A stretch of DNA of 64,000 nucleotides, from assembly GCA_022826565.1 (NCBI GenBank), contig JAJDUP010000005.1, forward strand, positions 62,001-126,000. The letters run 5' to 3'. The first letter of the stretch is position 1; every line of letters starts with the position of its first letter. Both the position numbers and the translations under genes were made by a program. The stretch is from Gemmatimonadota bacterium (lineage in GTDB: Bacteria; Gemmatimonadota; Gemmatimonadetes; Longimicrobiales; Gaopeijiaceae). This document shows positions 35,830 through 43,549 of the stretch, in pieces. Below the pieces are notes generated by a model that searched no databases, was not told where the DNA came from, and saw only the letters and a list, made by a program, of their open reading frames with translations.

Positions 35830-37160
35830 AGCTGCAGACGCTCACGGGAGGGTCCCGCGGCTCCCGCGTCGACCTGCGCGATGCGCGTGGACTGGTTGCC
35901 GTAGTCGCCGACCGCGATCCCGCGTGGCGAAGGTACACGCGCGCGCTCCACACCGCGTTCGCCAGCGGCGGGACCTTCCGCGGACCGGGGCCGGTGGTAT
36001 CGTCGCCGGACGGCCCGGTCAGGGTGGGTACGCCGCGCTTCGAGTCGCTCCTGGGCCGGACCCTGGGCCTGGCAAGGCACGGGATGCGCCGGGTGGAGTA
36101 TGCGGCGGTGTGGTACGGAGCCGGGGCGGCCGGCACGTGGCTGTCCGCGGCGGGGGCGCTATTGCAGGGTGCGGGGAGCGGGGGGAAGGGTGGTGGACGT
36201 GCCGGGGGGCAGGGCGCGCCGGGCGCGGACGCGAGGGCGTTGCGGGAGAAGGCCGCCGAGGTGGCCACGCGGGCCGCGGCCGCGAAGGTCGCGTGGATCC
36301 GGGAACGGCAGGATGCCGAGACGCGGCTGCTGCTTCACCGCGACCGGGAGCGCGAGCTGCGCCGCCGGGTGGCTGCGATCGAGACGGCCGGGGATGCCGC
36401 CGACTGCTCGGTGTGCGGGCGGCCGTTTGGAGAGCACGCCGAATCGGTGCTGGCCGCCCGCAGGGAGGAGTGGGAATCGGTCGTGCAGGATGGCAAGTGG
36501 TGGCGGCGGCGCAGGGATCAGCTGAAGCGGAAGCCGGGGCAGCTCGCGTCGCTGGAGCGTAAAGCGGCGGCGTTGCAGGGGCGGATCGCCGGCGTCGCGC
36601 GCGAGGGAGCCGGCACGCACGGGGAGGCCGGGGGGGGCACACGGGGGGTCGGCCAGGGCGCGGGAGCCGCCGAGGGGGTGGCCGTGTCCGCGCGGGAGGC
36701 CGGCAACGGGGTCGCGGCGTCCGTGCGGGAGGAGGTGCGGGGCAGGATCCATCGCAAGGTGGTGACGCTGACGGGCGGCCGCATTGCCGGGTCGTTTCCC
36801 GGCCTCTACGAGGAGTGGACCGGGGGCGGGCGGGGGGGTGGGGAGGAGATCACGGTCCTTCGCATCGCCGCGCGCATCTCGATGGCGGAACTGGCAATCC
36901 AGGGCGGACTGGAGATGGGGGCGGTCGTCATCCCCACCGGCCTCGAACGACTGAGCGCCGAGGACCTGTCACGCGTGCTGCCGGAGCTGGCGGGCCTGGG
37001 AGGCAGGATCGGATTCGTGCTGGTGAAGGCGACCGCGAGCGTCGTGGCCTCGGCCCCGGAGTGCTTCGACCTGCTGTTCCGAATCGAGGATGCGACCGGG
37101 GCAGGGCGGGTCCGCAGGCAGAGATCGGGCGTGGGAACGGTGCGACTTCAGTCGGACTGA
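35826..37160 (+). CDS. Short SbcC/Rad50-like coiled-coil protein with zinc-hook motif and no Walker motifs
   Basis: 444 residues, less than half the usual SbcC length. Where Rad50 has Walker A, residues 28-36 read ADRDPAWR. A helical stretch (136-190) leads to DCSVCGRPF (C194, C197), which has the form of a zinc hook (CxxC), and a second helical stretch (200-305) returns. The C-terminal lobe still follows SbcC order: GGGEEITVLRIAARISMAEL in place of the signature, AVVIPTGLERLS (366-377) in place of Walker B and D-loop, VKA in place of the H-loop. It should dimerise through the hook but not bind or hydrolyse ATP. The assignment rests on manual alignment and on the SbcD-like neighbour. Confidence 0.65.
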   Translation: MKLQTLTGGSRGSRVDLRDARGLVAVVADRDPAWRRYTRALHTAFASGGTFRGPGPVVSSPDGPVRVGTPRFESLLGRTLGLARHGMRRVEYAAVWYGAGAAGTWLSAAGALLQGAGSGGKGGGRAGGQGAPGADARALREKAAEVATRAAAAKVAWIRERQDAETRLLLHRDRERELRRRVAAIETAGDAADCSVCGRPFGEHAESVLAARREEWESVVQDGKWWRRRRDQLKRKPGQLASLERKAAALQGRIAGVAREGAGTHGEAGGGTRGVGQGAGAAEGVAVSAREAGNGVAASVREEVRGRIHRKVVTLTGGRIAGSFPGLYEEWTGGGRGGGEEITVLRIAARISMAELAIQGGLEMGAVVIPTGLERLSAEDLSRVLPELAGLGGRIGFVLVKATASVVASAPECFDLLFRIEDATGAGRVRRQRSGVGTVRLQSD

Positions 37161-39490
37161 CCTTCCGCCCGCGACCCCGGATCGATCGGCGGGGACGCAC
37201 CCAGCCTCGTCCACGCGTCGAAGCGCCCCGCATACTCGTTCGCCTCGTCGACGTCACCCCGGTTCTCGGCGTCTCTGGAGAGGGCGTAGTAGACCCAGGC
37301 GTAGTAGTTGGGAATGCCGATGGTCGACATGTCCGGCCAGTATTCCCATTCATCCGGAATGCCCGTGCGATGGACGAAGACCTGGTCAACAAGCGTCTGC
37401 GTGCGTGCGATGTCGACCCACGCGCCGACGACGCCCGTCAGCGGCGAGACATCGTTGTTCGGCCTCACGCCGCGGCCGTAGAGCTCACCGGGATCGCCCG
37501 GCCACAGGCGGTGGGCCAGGCCCTGCCGGATGACGCTCAGCCTGAGTCCGAAGGCGGATGCCGCGGAACCGCTCGAGGCGAAGTAGACCGGCCGGTCGCC
37601 CAGGGAGTTGGCGATCGCCGCCAGCGTGAACTGGTGCCAGGGGTACATGCTCTGCCCGGCGCGCATCGTGGCCGTCACCGGGCCCAGATCGAAATCTCTG
37701 GTCTCTTCGAGCGGGACCAGGGTGCGCACGACCCGGTCGATGGTGGCGTCGTCCAGATCCTGGCGGAAGATGGCTCGCGTGGGCTTGCGGATCTCGTAGT
37801 CCAGAACGATCGGCACCTTGCCGGCCGCTTCGGCCTCCGCCGCGTTCGAGGTGTACATGGCGCCGGTGTTCTCGGCGGTGTACGGCCGCTGACACAAAAT
37901 CCGGGTCGGATCGGCGTCGGGATCCTCGCCAGCGGCGCACGGACGCGTCAGTTCGCGCAGCTGTCTGACATACCAGTCGGTATTCAGATACGACGTGACC
38001 GCAACCGTGACATCGCGCCGGATCCCTTCGACCTCCTGCAGATACCAGAGCGGGAAGGTGTCGTTGTCGCCATTGGTGAAGAGGACCCCGTACGGCTCCA
38101 CGCTCATGAGAAGGTTGTAGGCCCAGTCCCGTGCGGCGTAGTCCCGTGACCGGTCGGCCCACGAGAAATTGAGTACGAGCGGGATCAGCGCGAGCCCCAG
38201 AACCGGGGCGCAAAGCGTCAGGGACAGGCCGGACTGGCGCGAGACCCTCTGCCACAGGCCGACGATCCCGAGGCCCGCCATCAGCCCCCAGATCGAGAAT
38301 CCGGCGATGAAGAAGTAGTCCCGCTCGCGGACCTCCTGGAGATCGGTGCCCGCGATATCGAACGAGAAGCCGTACTTGAAGTTCAGGTAGTACACGAGAC
38401 CGGCGGACAGCACCACGAAGAGCGAGGTCAGGTAGGCCCAGCTTATCCGGTCGCGCCGGTAGTGCTCGATCGTTCCGAACACCCCCAGCCCTATGAATAG
38501 CAGCGTGAGCGGAATGCGGGCCGTGCCGAAGAGGACGTTCGTGGGGGACAGCCCCCGGGCCCACTGCCAGTCGAAGTACTGCAGCCAATTGCGCACCTGG
38601 GACATCAGCGGCGCCTGGCGGGGAAGGAGCGGGGGTTTGTCGTACTGGTCCCGCTTCAGCGCCGAGGAGAGCTTCTCGCAGCCGGCATTGCCGTAGGTGA
38701 CGATGCTCCCGAGCGCCGAGCCGACGCTCTCGCAGGTGGGCTGTGCCTCGTTGATCACCGGTGAAAGCCCGGAGCGAACCGGAAGCACGAGGTGGATGCT
38801 CAGCCCCAGGACGACGGCGGGGATGCCGAACAGGTAGAGACGGTGGTTCAGCAGCGTCCGCGGGTGCACCAGCATGACGAAGATGAAGAGCGCGGGCGCG
38901 GCCAGGAAGGCCATGAGGTGGTTGCCCACCGAGAGCGCCAGGATGAACACCATGAGGACGAGGAAGTTGTCGTCCTTGCCGCGCCCAAGACGCTCGCGCC
39001 AGCGGAATGCCAGCCACGAGAGGAGCGCGATGGTGAAGAGTGAGACGGTGTAGACCTTCTCGTTGACGTTCGACTGGTTCCACACGGTGAAGGCCGTGCC
39101 ACTCACCAGCACGGCGGCCGCCGCGCCCACGAGACGGAAGCGCCGGCTGTCCGAGAAGTGTCCCAGGACGTGGTGGATGACGAGGAACCACAGCCCGTGC
39201 GACAGGGACCCCATCAGCGCCGAGAAAAGGTTGATGCTGACGGCGGTGGAGATGCCGAAAGCCCCGAGGAGAATCCCCCAGGTGCGTGCGAGGACTACGA
39301 AGAGCGGATTCCCGGGGGGATGCGGGACCCCCATGATGTGTGCGGTCGCAATGTACTCGCTGGTGTCCCAGAACGCCGTGGTCGGCGCCAGGGTGATCAG
39401 GTACAGAAGCCCTATCGCGAGAGTTGCCGCTCCCGCCCAGAGATAGGGAGGGCGTGCGTCGGATCGTGGTTCCATCTCCGCTTTCTTCAT
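37148..39490 (-). CDS. DUF2723 (TMEM260-like) membrane protein
   Basis: 780 residues. The N-terminal half is a polytopic membrane domain beginning LITLAPTTAFWDTSEYIATA and HIMGVPHPPGNPLFVVLAR, the signature of DUF2723, whose eukaryotic relative TMEM260 is a protein O-mannosyltransferase (GT-C fold). The acidic Asp/Glu in WDTSEY fits a GT-C first loop. The C-terminal half is mostly soluble. It probably glycosylates envelope proteins or lipids; donor and acceptor are unknown. It overlaps the convergent SbcC-like gene by 13 bp and has only 23 bp to the divergent trpE. Confidence 0.85.
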   Translation of the reverse strand: MKKAEMEPRSDARPPYLWAGAATLAIGLLYLITLAPTTAFWDTSEYIATAHIMGVPHPPGNPLFVVLARTWGILLGAFGISTAVSINLFSALMGSLSHGLWFLVIHHVLGHFSDSRRFRLVGAAAAVLVSGTAFTVWNQSNVNEKVYTVSLFTIALLSWLAFRWRERLGRGKDDNFLVLMVFILALSVGNHLMAFLAAPALFIFVMLVHPRTLLNHRLYLFGIPAVVLGLSIHLVLPVRSGLSPVINEAQPTCESVGSALGSIVTYGNAGCEKLSSALKRDQYDKPPLLPRQAPLMSQVRNWLQYFDWQWARGLSPTNVLFGTARIPLTLLFIGLGVFGTIEHYRRDRISWAYLTSLFVVLSAGLVYYLNFKYGFSFDIAGTDLQEVRERDYFFIAGFSIWGLMAGLGIVGLWQRVSRQSGLSLTLCAPVLGLALIPLVLNFSWADRSRDYAARDWAYNLLMSVEPYGVLFTNGDNDTFPLWYLQEVEGIRRDVTVAVTSYLNTDWYVRQLRELTRPCAAGEDPDADPTRILCQRPYTAENTGAMYTSNAAEAEAAGKVPIVLDYEIRKPTRAIFRQDLDDATIDRVVRTLVPLEETRDFDLGPVTATMRAGQSMYPWHQFTLAAIANSLGDRPVYFASSGSAASAFGLRLSVIRQGLAHRLWPGDPGELYGRGVRPNNDVSPLTGVVGAWVDIARTQTLVDQVFVHRTGIPDEWEYWPDMSTIGIPNYYAWVYYALSRDAENRGDVDEANEYAGRFDAWTRLGASPPIDPGSRAEGQSD

Positions 39491-39513
39491 CGGTCGTATA
39501 GCTTTCGGGCGCG

Positions 39514-41088
39514 GTGGTTCTCACGAATATACATTCCCCGGCACGACGACGTGCGCAGCCCCCAGCCGCGGCCCCGACCCAATTGGACGTCAAGCCCTCC
39601 CTCGAATCGTTTCTGGAGAACGCCCGGCCGGGACTTCGAATCCCGGTCTGGTGCGAGTTGCTCTTCGATTCCGACACTGCCGTAACCGCCTACCACAAGC
39701 TGAAGGACGGGTCCTTCGGCTTCCTCCTCGAGTCGGTGGTCGGCGGTGAGCAGTGGGCGCGCTACAGCTTCCTGGGAAGCCGTCCCCGCATGGCCTGGAT
39801 GCTGGATGGCGACGAGGTCTCGATCTGGGAGCCCGGACCGGGATGGCGCCCGAAGAGGGTGGCCGATCCGCTGGCGGACCTCCTCGCGCGGCTCAAGGAT
39901 GCCGAGCCCCGGCCCGATCCGCGGCTGCCGCGCTTCTGGGGAGGCGCCGTGGGGTACTTCGGATACGACCTGGTTCGCCGCATCGAGCGTCTCGGCCCCG
40001 GGCCTCCCGACGACCAGGGACTGCCCACGGCGATGTTCATGTTCTCCGACGTGGTGGTGGCGGTGGACAACCTGCTCGGCCGCGCCAGGGCGATCACGAC
40101 CGTGGACACCTCCGAGGCGTCCTCGCGGGCCGAGTTGACGGCGCTCTACGGCGGTGCTGTGGCCCGACTCGACGACACGGTCGGCCGGCTGCGCTCCCGG
40201 GAGGCCCCCGAACCCCTCGACCTCGCGCCGGCCGCGGCCACCGAAGTCGAGTACACCAGCAACGTCGAGCGGGAGGACTTCATTGAAGGCGTCCGGCGCG
40301 CGCTGGACTACATCGCCGCCGGGGACGCCTTTCAGATCGTGCTGAGCCAGCGGCTCTCGACCCGTTTCGACGAGTCGCCGTTCCGGCTGTACCGCGCGCT
40401 GCGCACGATCAACCCGTCGCCCTATCTGTTCAACCTGGACTTCGGTGATTTCAACATCGTCGGGTCGTCGCCCGAGGTGCTCGTCCGGCTCGAGGACGGC
40501 GTGGTGACGGTGCGCCCCATCGCAGGCACCAGGAAGCGCGGGCGCACCCGCACCGAGGATCGCGCGCTGGCCAATGAACTGGCCGCCGACGAAAAGGAGC
40601 TCGCCGAGCATCGGATGCTGGTCGACCTGGGCAGGAACGACGTGGGCAGGGTCTCGCGGTACGGCACGGTCACGGTGCCCGAATTGATGAAGGTCGAGCT
40701 CTATTCCCATGTCATGCACCTCTGCAGCCAGGTCGAGGGGGAGGTGCGCGACGGGCTCACCGCGCTGGACGTGCTGAGCGCCTGCTTCCCCGCGGGAACC
40801 GTCTCGGGGGCGCCGAAGGTGCGCGCGATGGAGATTATCGACGAGATCGAGCCCACCGCCCGGGGTCCGTACGCCGGTGCGGTCGGGCACCTGGGCTGGG
40901 GTGCACGCCAGATGGATACCGCGATCGCGATTCGCACCATGATCGTTCGGGACGGGATCGCGCATGTGCAGGCCGGGGCCGGCATCGTCGCGGACTCGAA
41001 TCCCGAATCCGAGTATGAGGAGACCTTGAACAAGGCACGAGCTCTGCTGCGGGCGGCGGCCATGGCCACATATGTAAAGCAAACATGA
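39514..41088 (+). CDS. trpE: Anthranilate synthase component I
   Basis: 524 residues of the chorismate-utilising family. FGFLLESVVGGEQWARYSFLG contains the LLES motif for tryptophan feedback inhibition, which points to TrpE and not PabB. Catalytic-domain motifs are GDAFQIVLSQR, PSPYLFNLDFGDFNIVGSSPE, RPIAGTRKRG, DEKELAEHRMLVDLGRNDVG and FPAGTVSGAPKVRAMEII. It makes anthranilate from chorismate using ammonia from a TrpG partner, which is not in this window. The GTG start is tentative; the first 30 residues are Ala/Pro-rich and not conserved. Confidence 0.93.
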   Translation: MVLTNIHSPARRRAQPPAAAPTQLDVKPSLESFLENARPGLRIPVWCELLFDSDTAVTAYHKLKDGSFGFLLESVVGGEQWARYSFLGSRPRMAWMLDGDEVSIWEPGPGWRPKRVADPLADLLARLKDAEPRPDPRLPRFWGGAVGYFGYDLVRRIERLGPGPPDDQGLPTAMFMFSDVVVAVDNLLGRARAITTVDTSEASSRAELTALYGGAVARLDDTVGRLRSREAPEPLDLAPAAATEVEYTSNVEREDFIEGVRRALDYIAAGDAFQIVLSQRLSTRFDESPFRLYRALRTINPSPYLFNLDFGDFNIVGSSPEVLVRLEDGVVTVRPIAGTRKRGRTRTEDRALANELAADEKELAEHRMLVDLGRNDVGRVSRYGTVTVPELMKVELYSHVMHLCSQVEGEVRDGLTALDVLSACFPAGTVSGAPKVRAMEIIDEIEPTARGPYAGAVGHLGWGARQMDTAIAIRTMIVRDGIAHVQAGAGIVADSNPESEYEETLNKARALLRAAAMATYVKQT

Positions 41089-41091
41089 CAT

Positions 41092-41113
41092 AATGTAATA
41101 TTGACATTACATT
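41092..41113. promoter_or_regulatory. AT-rich palindrome after trpE, same pattern as at 18571
   Basis: AATGTAAT-ATTGAC-ATTACATT at 41092-41113 is a perfect inverted repeat (8-bp arms). Its core TGTAAT-N6-ATTACA (41094-41111) is the same as at 18571-18588, and ACATTACA is shared base for base. It begins 4 nt after the trpE stop, between two convergent genes, where no start codon is near. There is no T-run, so it is not a normal terminator. Function is open. Confidence 0.5.
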
Positions 41114-41206
41114 GCGACGAGTGGTGAGTGTGACGGGCGACGGCATAGGGCGATCGGCGAAGGATTGGGGCGGGAGGGGCGAGGGCGCCCGCTGTCAGCC
41201 CGCTGG

Positions 41207-42586
41207 CTAGACCCCGGCCAGCTCGTCGTAGAGGTGAATGAGCGTGTCGATGCCGCGCTCGAAGCAGTCGGTGGCGAACCACTCGTTCGGCGCATGCATG
41301 TTGGCCCCGGGCAGGGCGAACCCCAGCAGCAGGGAGTTGGCGCCCAGGATCTCCTCGAACTCGCCCACGATGGGGATGCTTCCACCCTCTCCGGCAAGCA
41401 CGGGCCGGGTACCGAAGGACTTCTCCAGCGCCCTGGACGCGGCGTCGAAGAGGGGGCCGTCCAGACTCGCGCGCCAGGGGCGGCCGCCGTGGAGTTCGAC
41501 CAGCTCGAGGCGCACGCCCGGAGGCGCCACCCGCGCGAGGTGCTTCTCGAAGAGTTCATGGACGCGCTCGGGGGACTGCCTCGGGACGAGGCGGAAGCTC
41601 ACCTTGGCCATGGCCTTCGCGGGTAACACGGTCTTGGCGCCTTCTCCGGTGTAGCCCGACAGCATGCCGTTGACGTCGCAGGAGGGGCGGGTCCACAGCC
41701 GCTCCAGCGCGGAGTAGCCCCGTTCGCCGCCGGTCGCCCGCGCGCCGACCTCGCGGGCGTACTCGTCCGCGTCGAAGGGGAGTGCGCGGATGCCCGCCAG
41801 CGTCTTGGGCGAGGGCTCGATGATGTCGTCGTAGAAGCCGCGTATGGTGATTCTGCCGTCGTTGTCGTGCAGGCCGCCGATCACCTTCGCCAGGGCGTTC
41901 GCCGGGTTGAGGACGGCGCCGCCGTAGGCACCGGAATGCAGGTCCGACGACGGTCCGGTCGCGTGGATCTCGAAGTAGGCCAGGCCGCGCAGCGAGAAGA
42001 GGAGCGACGGCAGGCCGGGCGCGAACATCGCCGAATCGGAGATGACGACCGTGTCGGCGGCCAGTCTTTCCCGGTGCTCCCTGACGAACGGGACGAGGTT
42101 GGGCGATCCCACCTCCTCCTCGCCTTCGGCCAGCATGATGACGTTCACCGGCAGGCGGCCCCGCGTCTTGAGGTGCGCTTCGAGCGCCTTGATGTGCAGG
42201 AAGAGCTGGCCCTTGTCGTCGGCGGAACCCCGGGCGTAAATGCGTCCGTCCCTGACATCGGGTTCGAAGGGAGGCGAATCCCAGAGTTCCAGCGGCTCGG
42301 GCGGCTGAACGTCGTAGTGGCCGTAGATGAGGACCGTCGGGGCGTCCGGGCCGGCCCCCCTCCATTCGCCGACTACGACCGGGTGTCCGGGTGTGGCGAA
42401 CGTCTCGGCCTCCAGGCCGGCGCCGGCCAGTTGCGCCCGCACCCACTCGGCGGCGCGCCCGGTGTCGGCATCGTGGTCGGACTTGGCGGACACCGAGGGA
42501 ATGCGCAGGAATTCGTCGAGTTCAGCGTAGAACCGGGCGCGCTCTGCGCGGGCGAAGCCCAGGGGGTTGCTGCCAGCGGGGGACAT
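41207..42586 (-). CDS. M20 family metallopeptidase (dipeptidase)
   Basis: 459 residues with the full M20 metal set: VLIYGHYDVQPP (His, Asp), ARGSADDKGQLFLHIKAL (bridging Asp), MLAEGEEEVGSPN (catalytic Glu pair), SDLHSGAYGG in the dimerisation domain, and the late NMHAPNEWF (His). The pattern matches the cytosolic dipeptidase branch (CNDP/DapE-related, PepV-like). It probably releases amino acids from dipeptides. The ATG at 42586 is preferred over the upstream in-frame start at 42637, which would overlap the neighbouring gene. Confidence 0.9.
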   Translation of the reverse strand: MSPAGSNPLGFARAERARFYAELDEFLRIPSVSAKSDHDADTGRAAEWVRAQLAGAGLEAETFATPGHPVVVGEWRGAGPDAPTVLIYGHYDVQPPEPLELWDSPPFEPDVRDGRIYARGSADDKGQLFLHIKALEAHLKTRGRLPVNVIMLAEGEEEVGSPNLVPFVREHRERLAADTVVISDSAMFAPGLPSLLFSLRGLAYFEIHATGPSSDLHSGAYGGAVLNPANALAKVIGGLHDNDGRITIRGFYDDIIEPSPKTLAGIRALPFDADEYAREVGARATGGERGYSALERLWTRPSCDVNGMLSGYTGEGAKTVLPAKAMAKVSFRLVPRQSPERVHELFEKHLARVAPPGVRLELVELHGGRPWRASLDGPLFDAASRALEKSFGTRPVLAGEGGSIPIVGEFEEILGANSLLLGFALPGANMHAPNEWFATDCFERGIDTLIHLYDELAGV

Positions 42587-42600
42587 GATCGTCGGCGGGC

Positions 42601-42879
42601 TCAGGTCAGGCCCTTGATCCCCCAGCGATAGATCCACGACATGAGCGCGGCGAGGGCCACCGCGCCCGCCATCCCTCCGGGACTGAGGGCGACCGGGTGG
42701 TCGAATTCAAGGATCCCGACCCCCAGCATGCCTCCGACGACTGCCCCGAAAGCCCCGAGGATGAACAGAATCCGCGAGTGTCCGGGGGTCGTATCGGGCC
42801 GCTTGACGACGACCTTCATGCCGAGGCCGATGACCCCGCCCATCACAATCCAGATACCAACACCGATCCAGTTTTCCAT
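42601..42879 (-). CDS. Small three-helix membrane protein, GlsB/YeaQ/YmgE-like
   Basis: 92 residues, nearly all hydrophobic, with three predicted membrane helices (about 5-22, 36-56, 66-86) and a GAVVGGMLGVGIL glycine pattern as in the GlsB/YeaQ/YmgE transglycosylase-associated family. Those proteins are induced by envelope stress. The match is by size, topology and glycine spacing only. It sits between the M20 peptidase and a PspA-like coiled-coil gene on the same strand, which fits an envelope-stress group. Confidence 0.55.
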   Translation of the reverse strand: MENWIGVGIWIVMGGVIGLGMKVVVKRPDTTPGHSRILFILGAFGAVVGGMLGVGILEFDHPVALSPGGMAGAVALAALMSWIYRWGIKGLT

Positions 42880-42888
42880 GGCCCCAAT

Positions 42889-43539
42889 CTACCGCCTTCC
42901 CATGCGCCGCTTCAACTCCTCCAGGCGGGCGTTGATCGCTTCCTCTCTCCTCGACCTGCCCAGCTCCTCGTCAAACTCGCGGCCGTCGTCGAAGGGGGCG
43001 CCTTCGCTCCGTCCGGCGCCCTCGGTCCCGTCGATCTTCTCCGCCATGCGGTCCAGCTCGCCAAAGAGGTCGTCCGCCCCCTGGACGGACTCCCTGGCGC
43101 CCGTTCGGCCCGCGGTCGCCTCGAGCGAACTCCTGCTCGCACGGGCCTCGCGCACCTGATCCAGCATCTGCTCGTACTCGGACTCGCGAAGGCGCAACTC
43201 GGCCTCGATCGCCCTGCCCTTCTCGCTCAGCACGCGCCAGCGAGCCTCGTGCTTCTCGCCGAAGCTGGCGGCGATATCCGCGGTCTCCGAGTCGCCGATC
43301 CCGCGGGCGAGTTCCTCCCGGCGGCGACATACCTCCGCCTCGCGCTGCTCCGCGGCGGCGCGCTTGCGCGCCCGGTCCAGCTCCTCCTTCAATGTTCCCA
43401 GCTCCGCCCTGGCAGCGACGGTCTCGCGCTCCATTCCCTTCAGGAGTCCGTCCATGGCCTCCGGCGCGGCCTCGCGCTCAAGCTCGCGGTTGAAGTTGTC
43501 TACGGCCTCGCGAAAGGCCCGGCGCAGGTTCTCGAACAT
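42889..43539 (-). CDS. Coiled-coil protein, PspA/IM30-like
   Basis: 216 residues, almost wholly charged alpha helix, beginning MFENLRRAFREAVDNFNRELE, an amphipathic lead that could contact membrane. Long heptad stretches run from about 25 to 145. Length, helix content and the amphipathic N-terminus resemble PspA/IM30 (phage-shock) proteins, but identity to the family is not strong. The upstream part of the open frame is antisense-like Arg-rich sequence, so the ATG at 43539 is used. Neighbours are a GlsB-like membrane protein and an E1-alpha dehydrogenase subunit. Confidence 0.55.
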   Translation of the reverse strand: MFENLRRAFREAVDNFNRELEREAAPEAMDGLLKGMERETVAARAELGTLKEELDRARKRAAAEQREAEVCRRREELARGIGDSETADIAASFGEKHEARWRVLSEKGRAIEAELRLRESEYEQMLDQVREARASRSSLEATAGRTGARESVQGADDLFGELDRMAEKIDGTEGAGRSEGAPFDDGREFDEELGRSRREEAINARLEELKRRMGRR

Positions 43540-43549
43540 GGCAATAATC

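Noticed and set aside
37485-39677. 730-residue minus-strand open frame
   Set aside because: Shadow of the DUF2723 gene in another frame; Arg/Pro/Gly-rich with no domain, while the DUF2723 frame has clear membrane helices.
41101-41129. TTGACA after trpE as a promoter for a small RNA
   Set aside because: No -10-like sequence occurs at 16-18 bp spacing, and no hairpin-plus-T-run end is near. The TTGACA is better explained as part of the palindrome.
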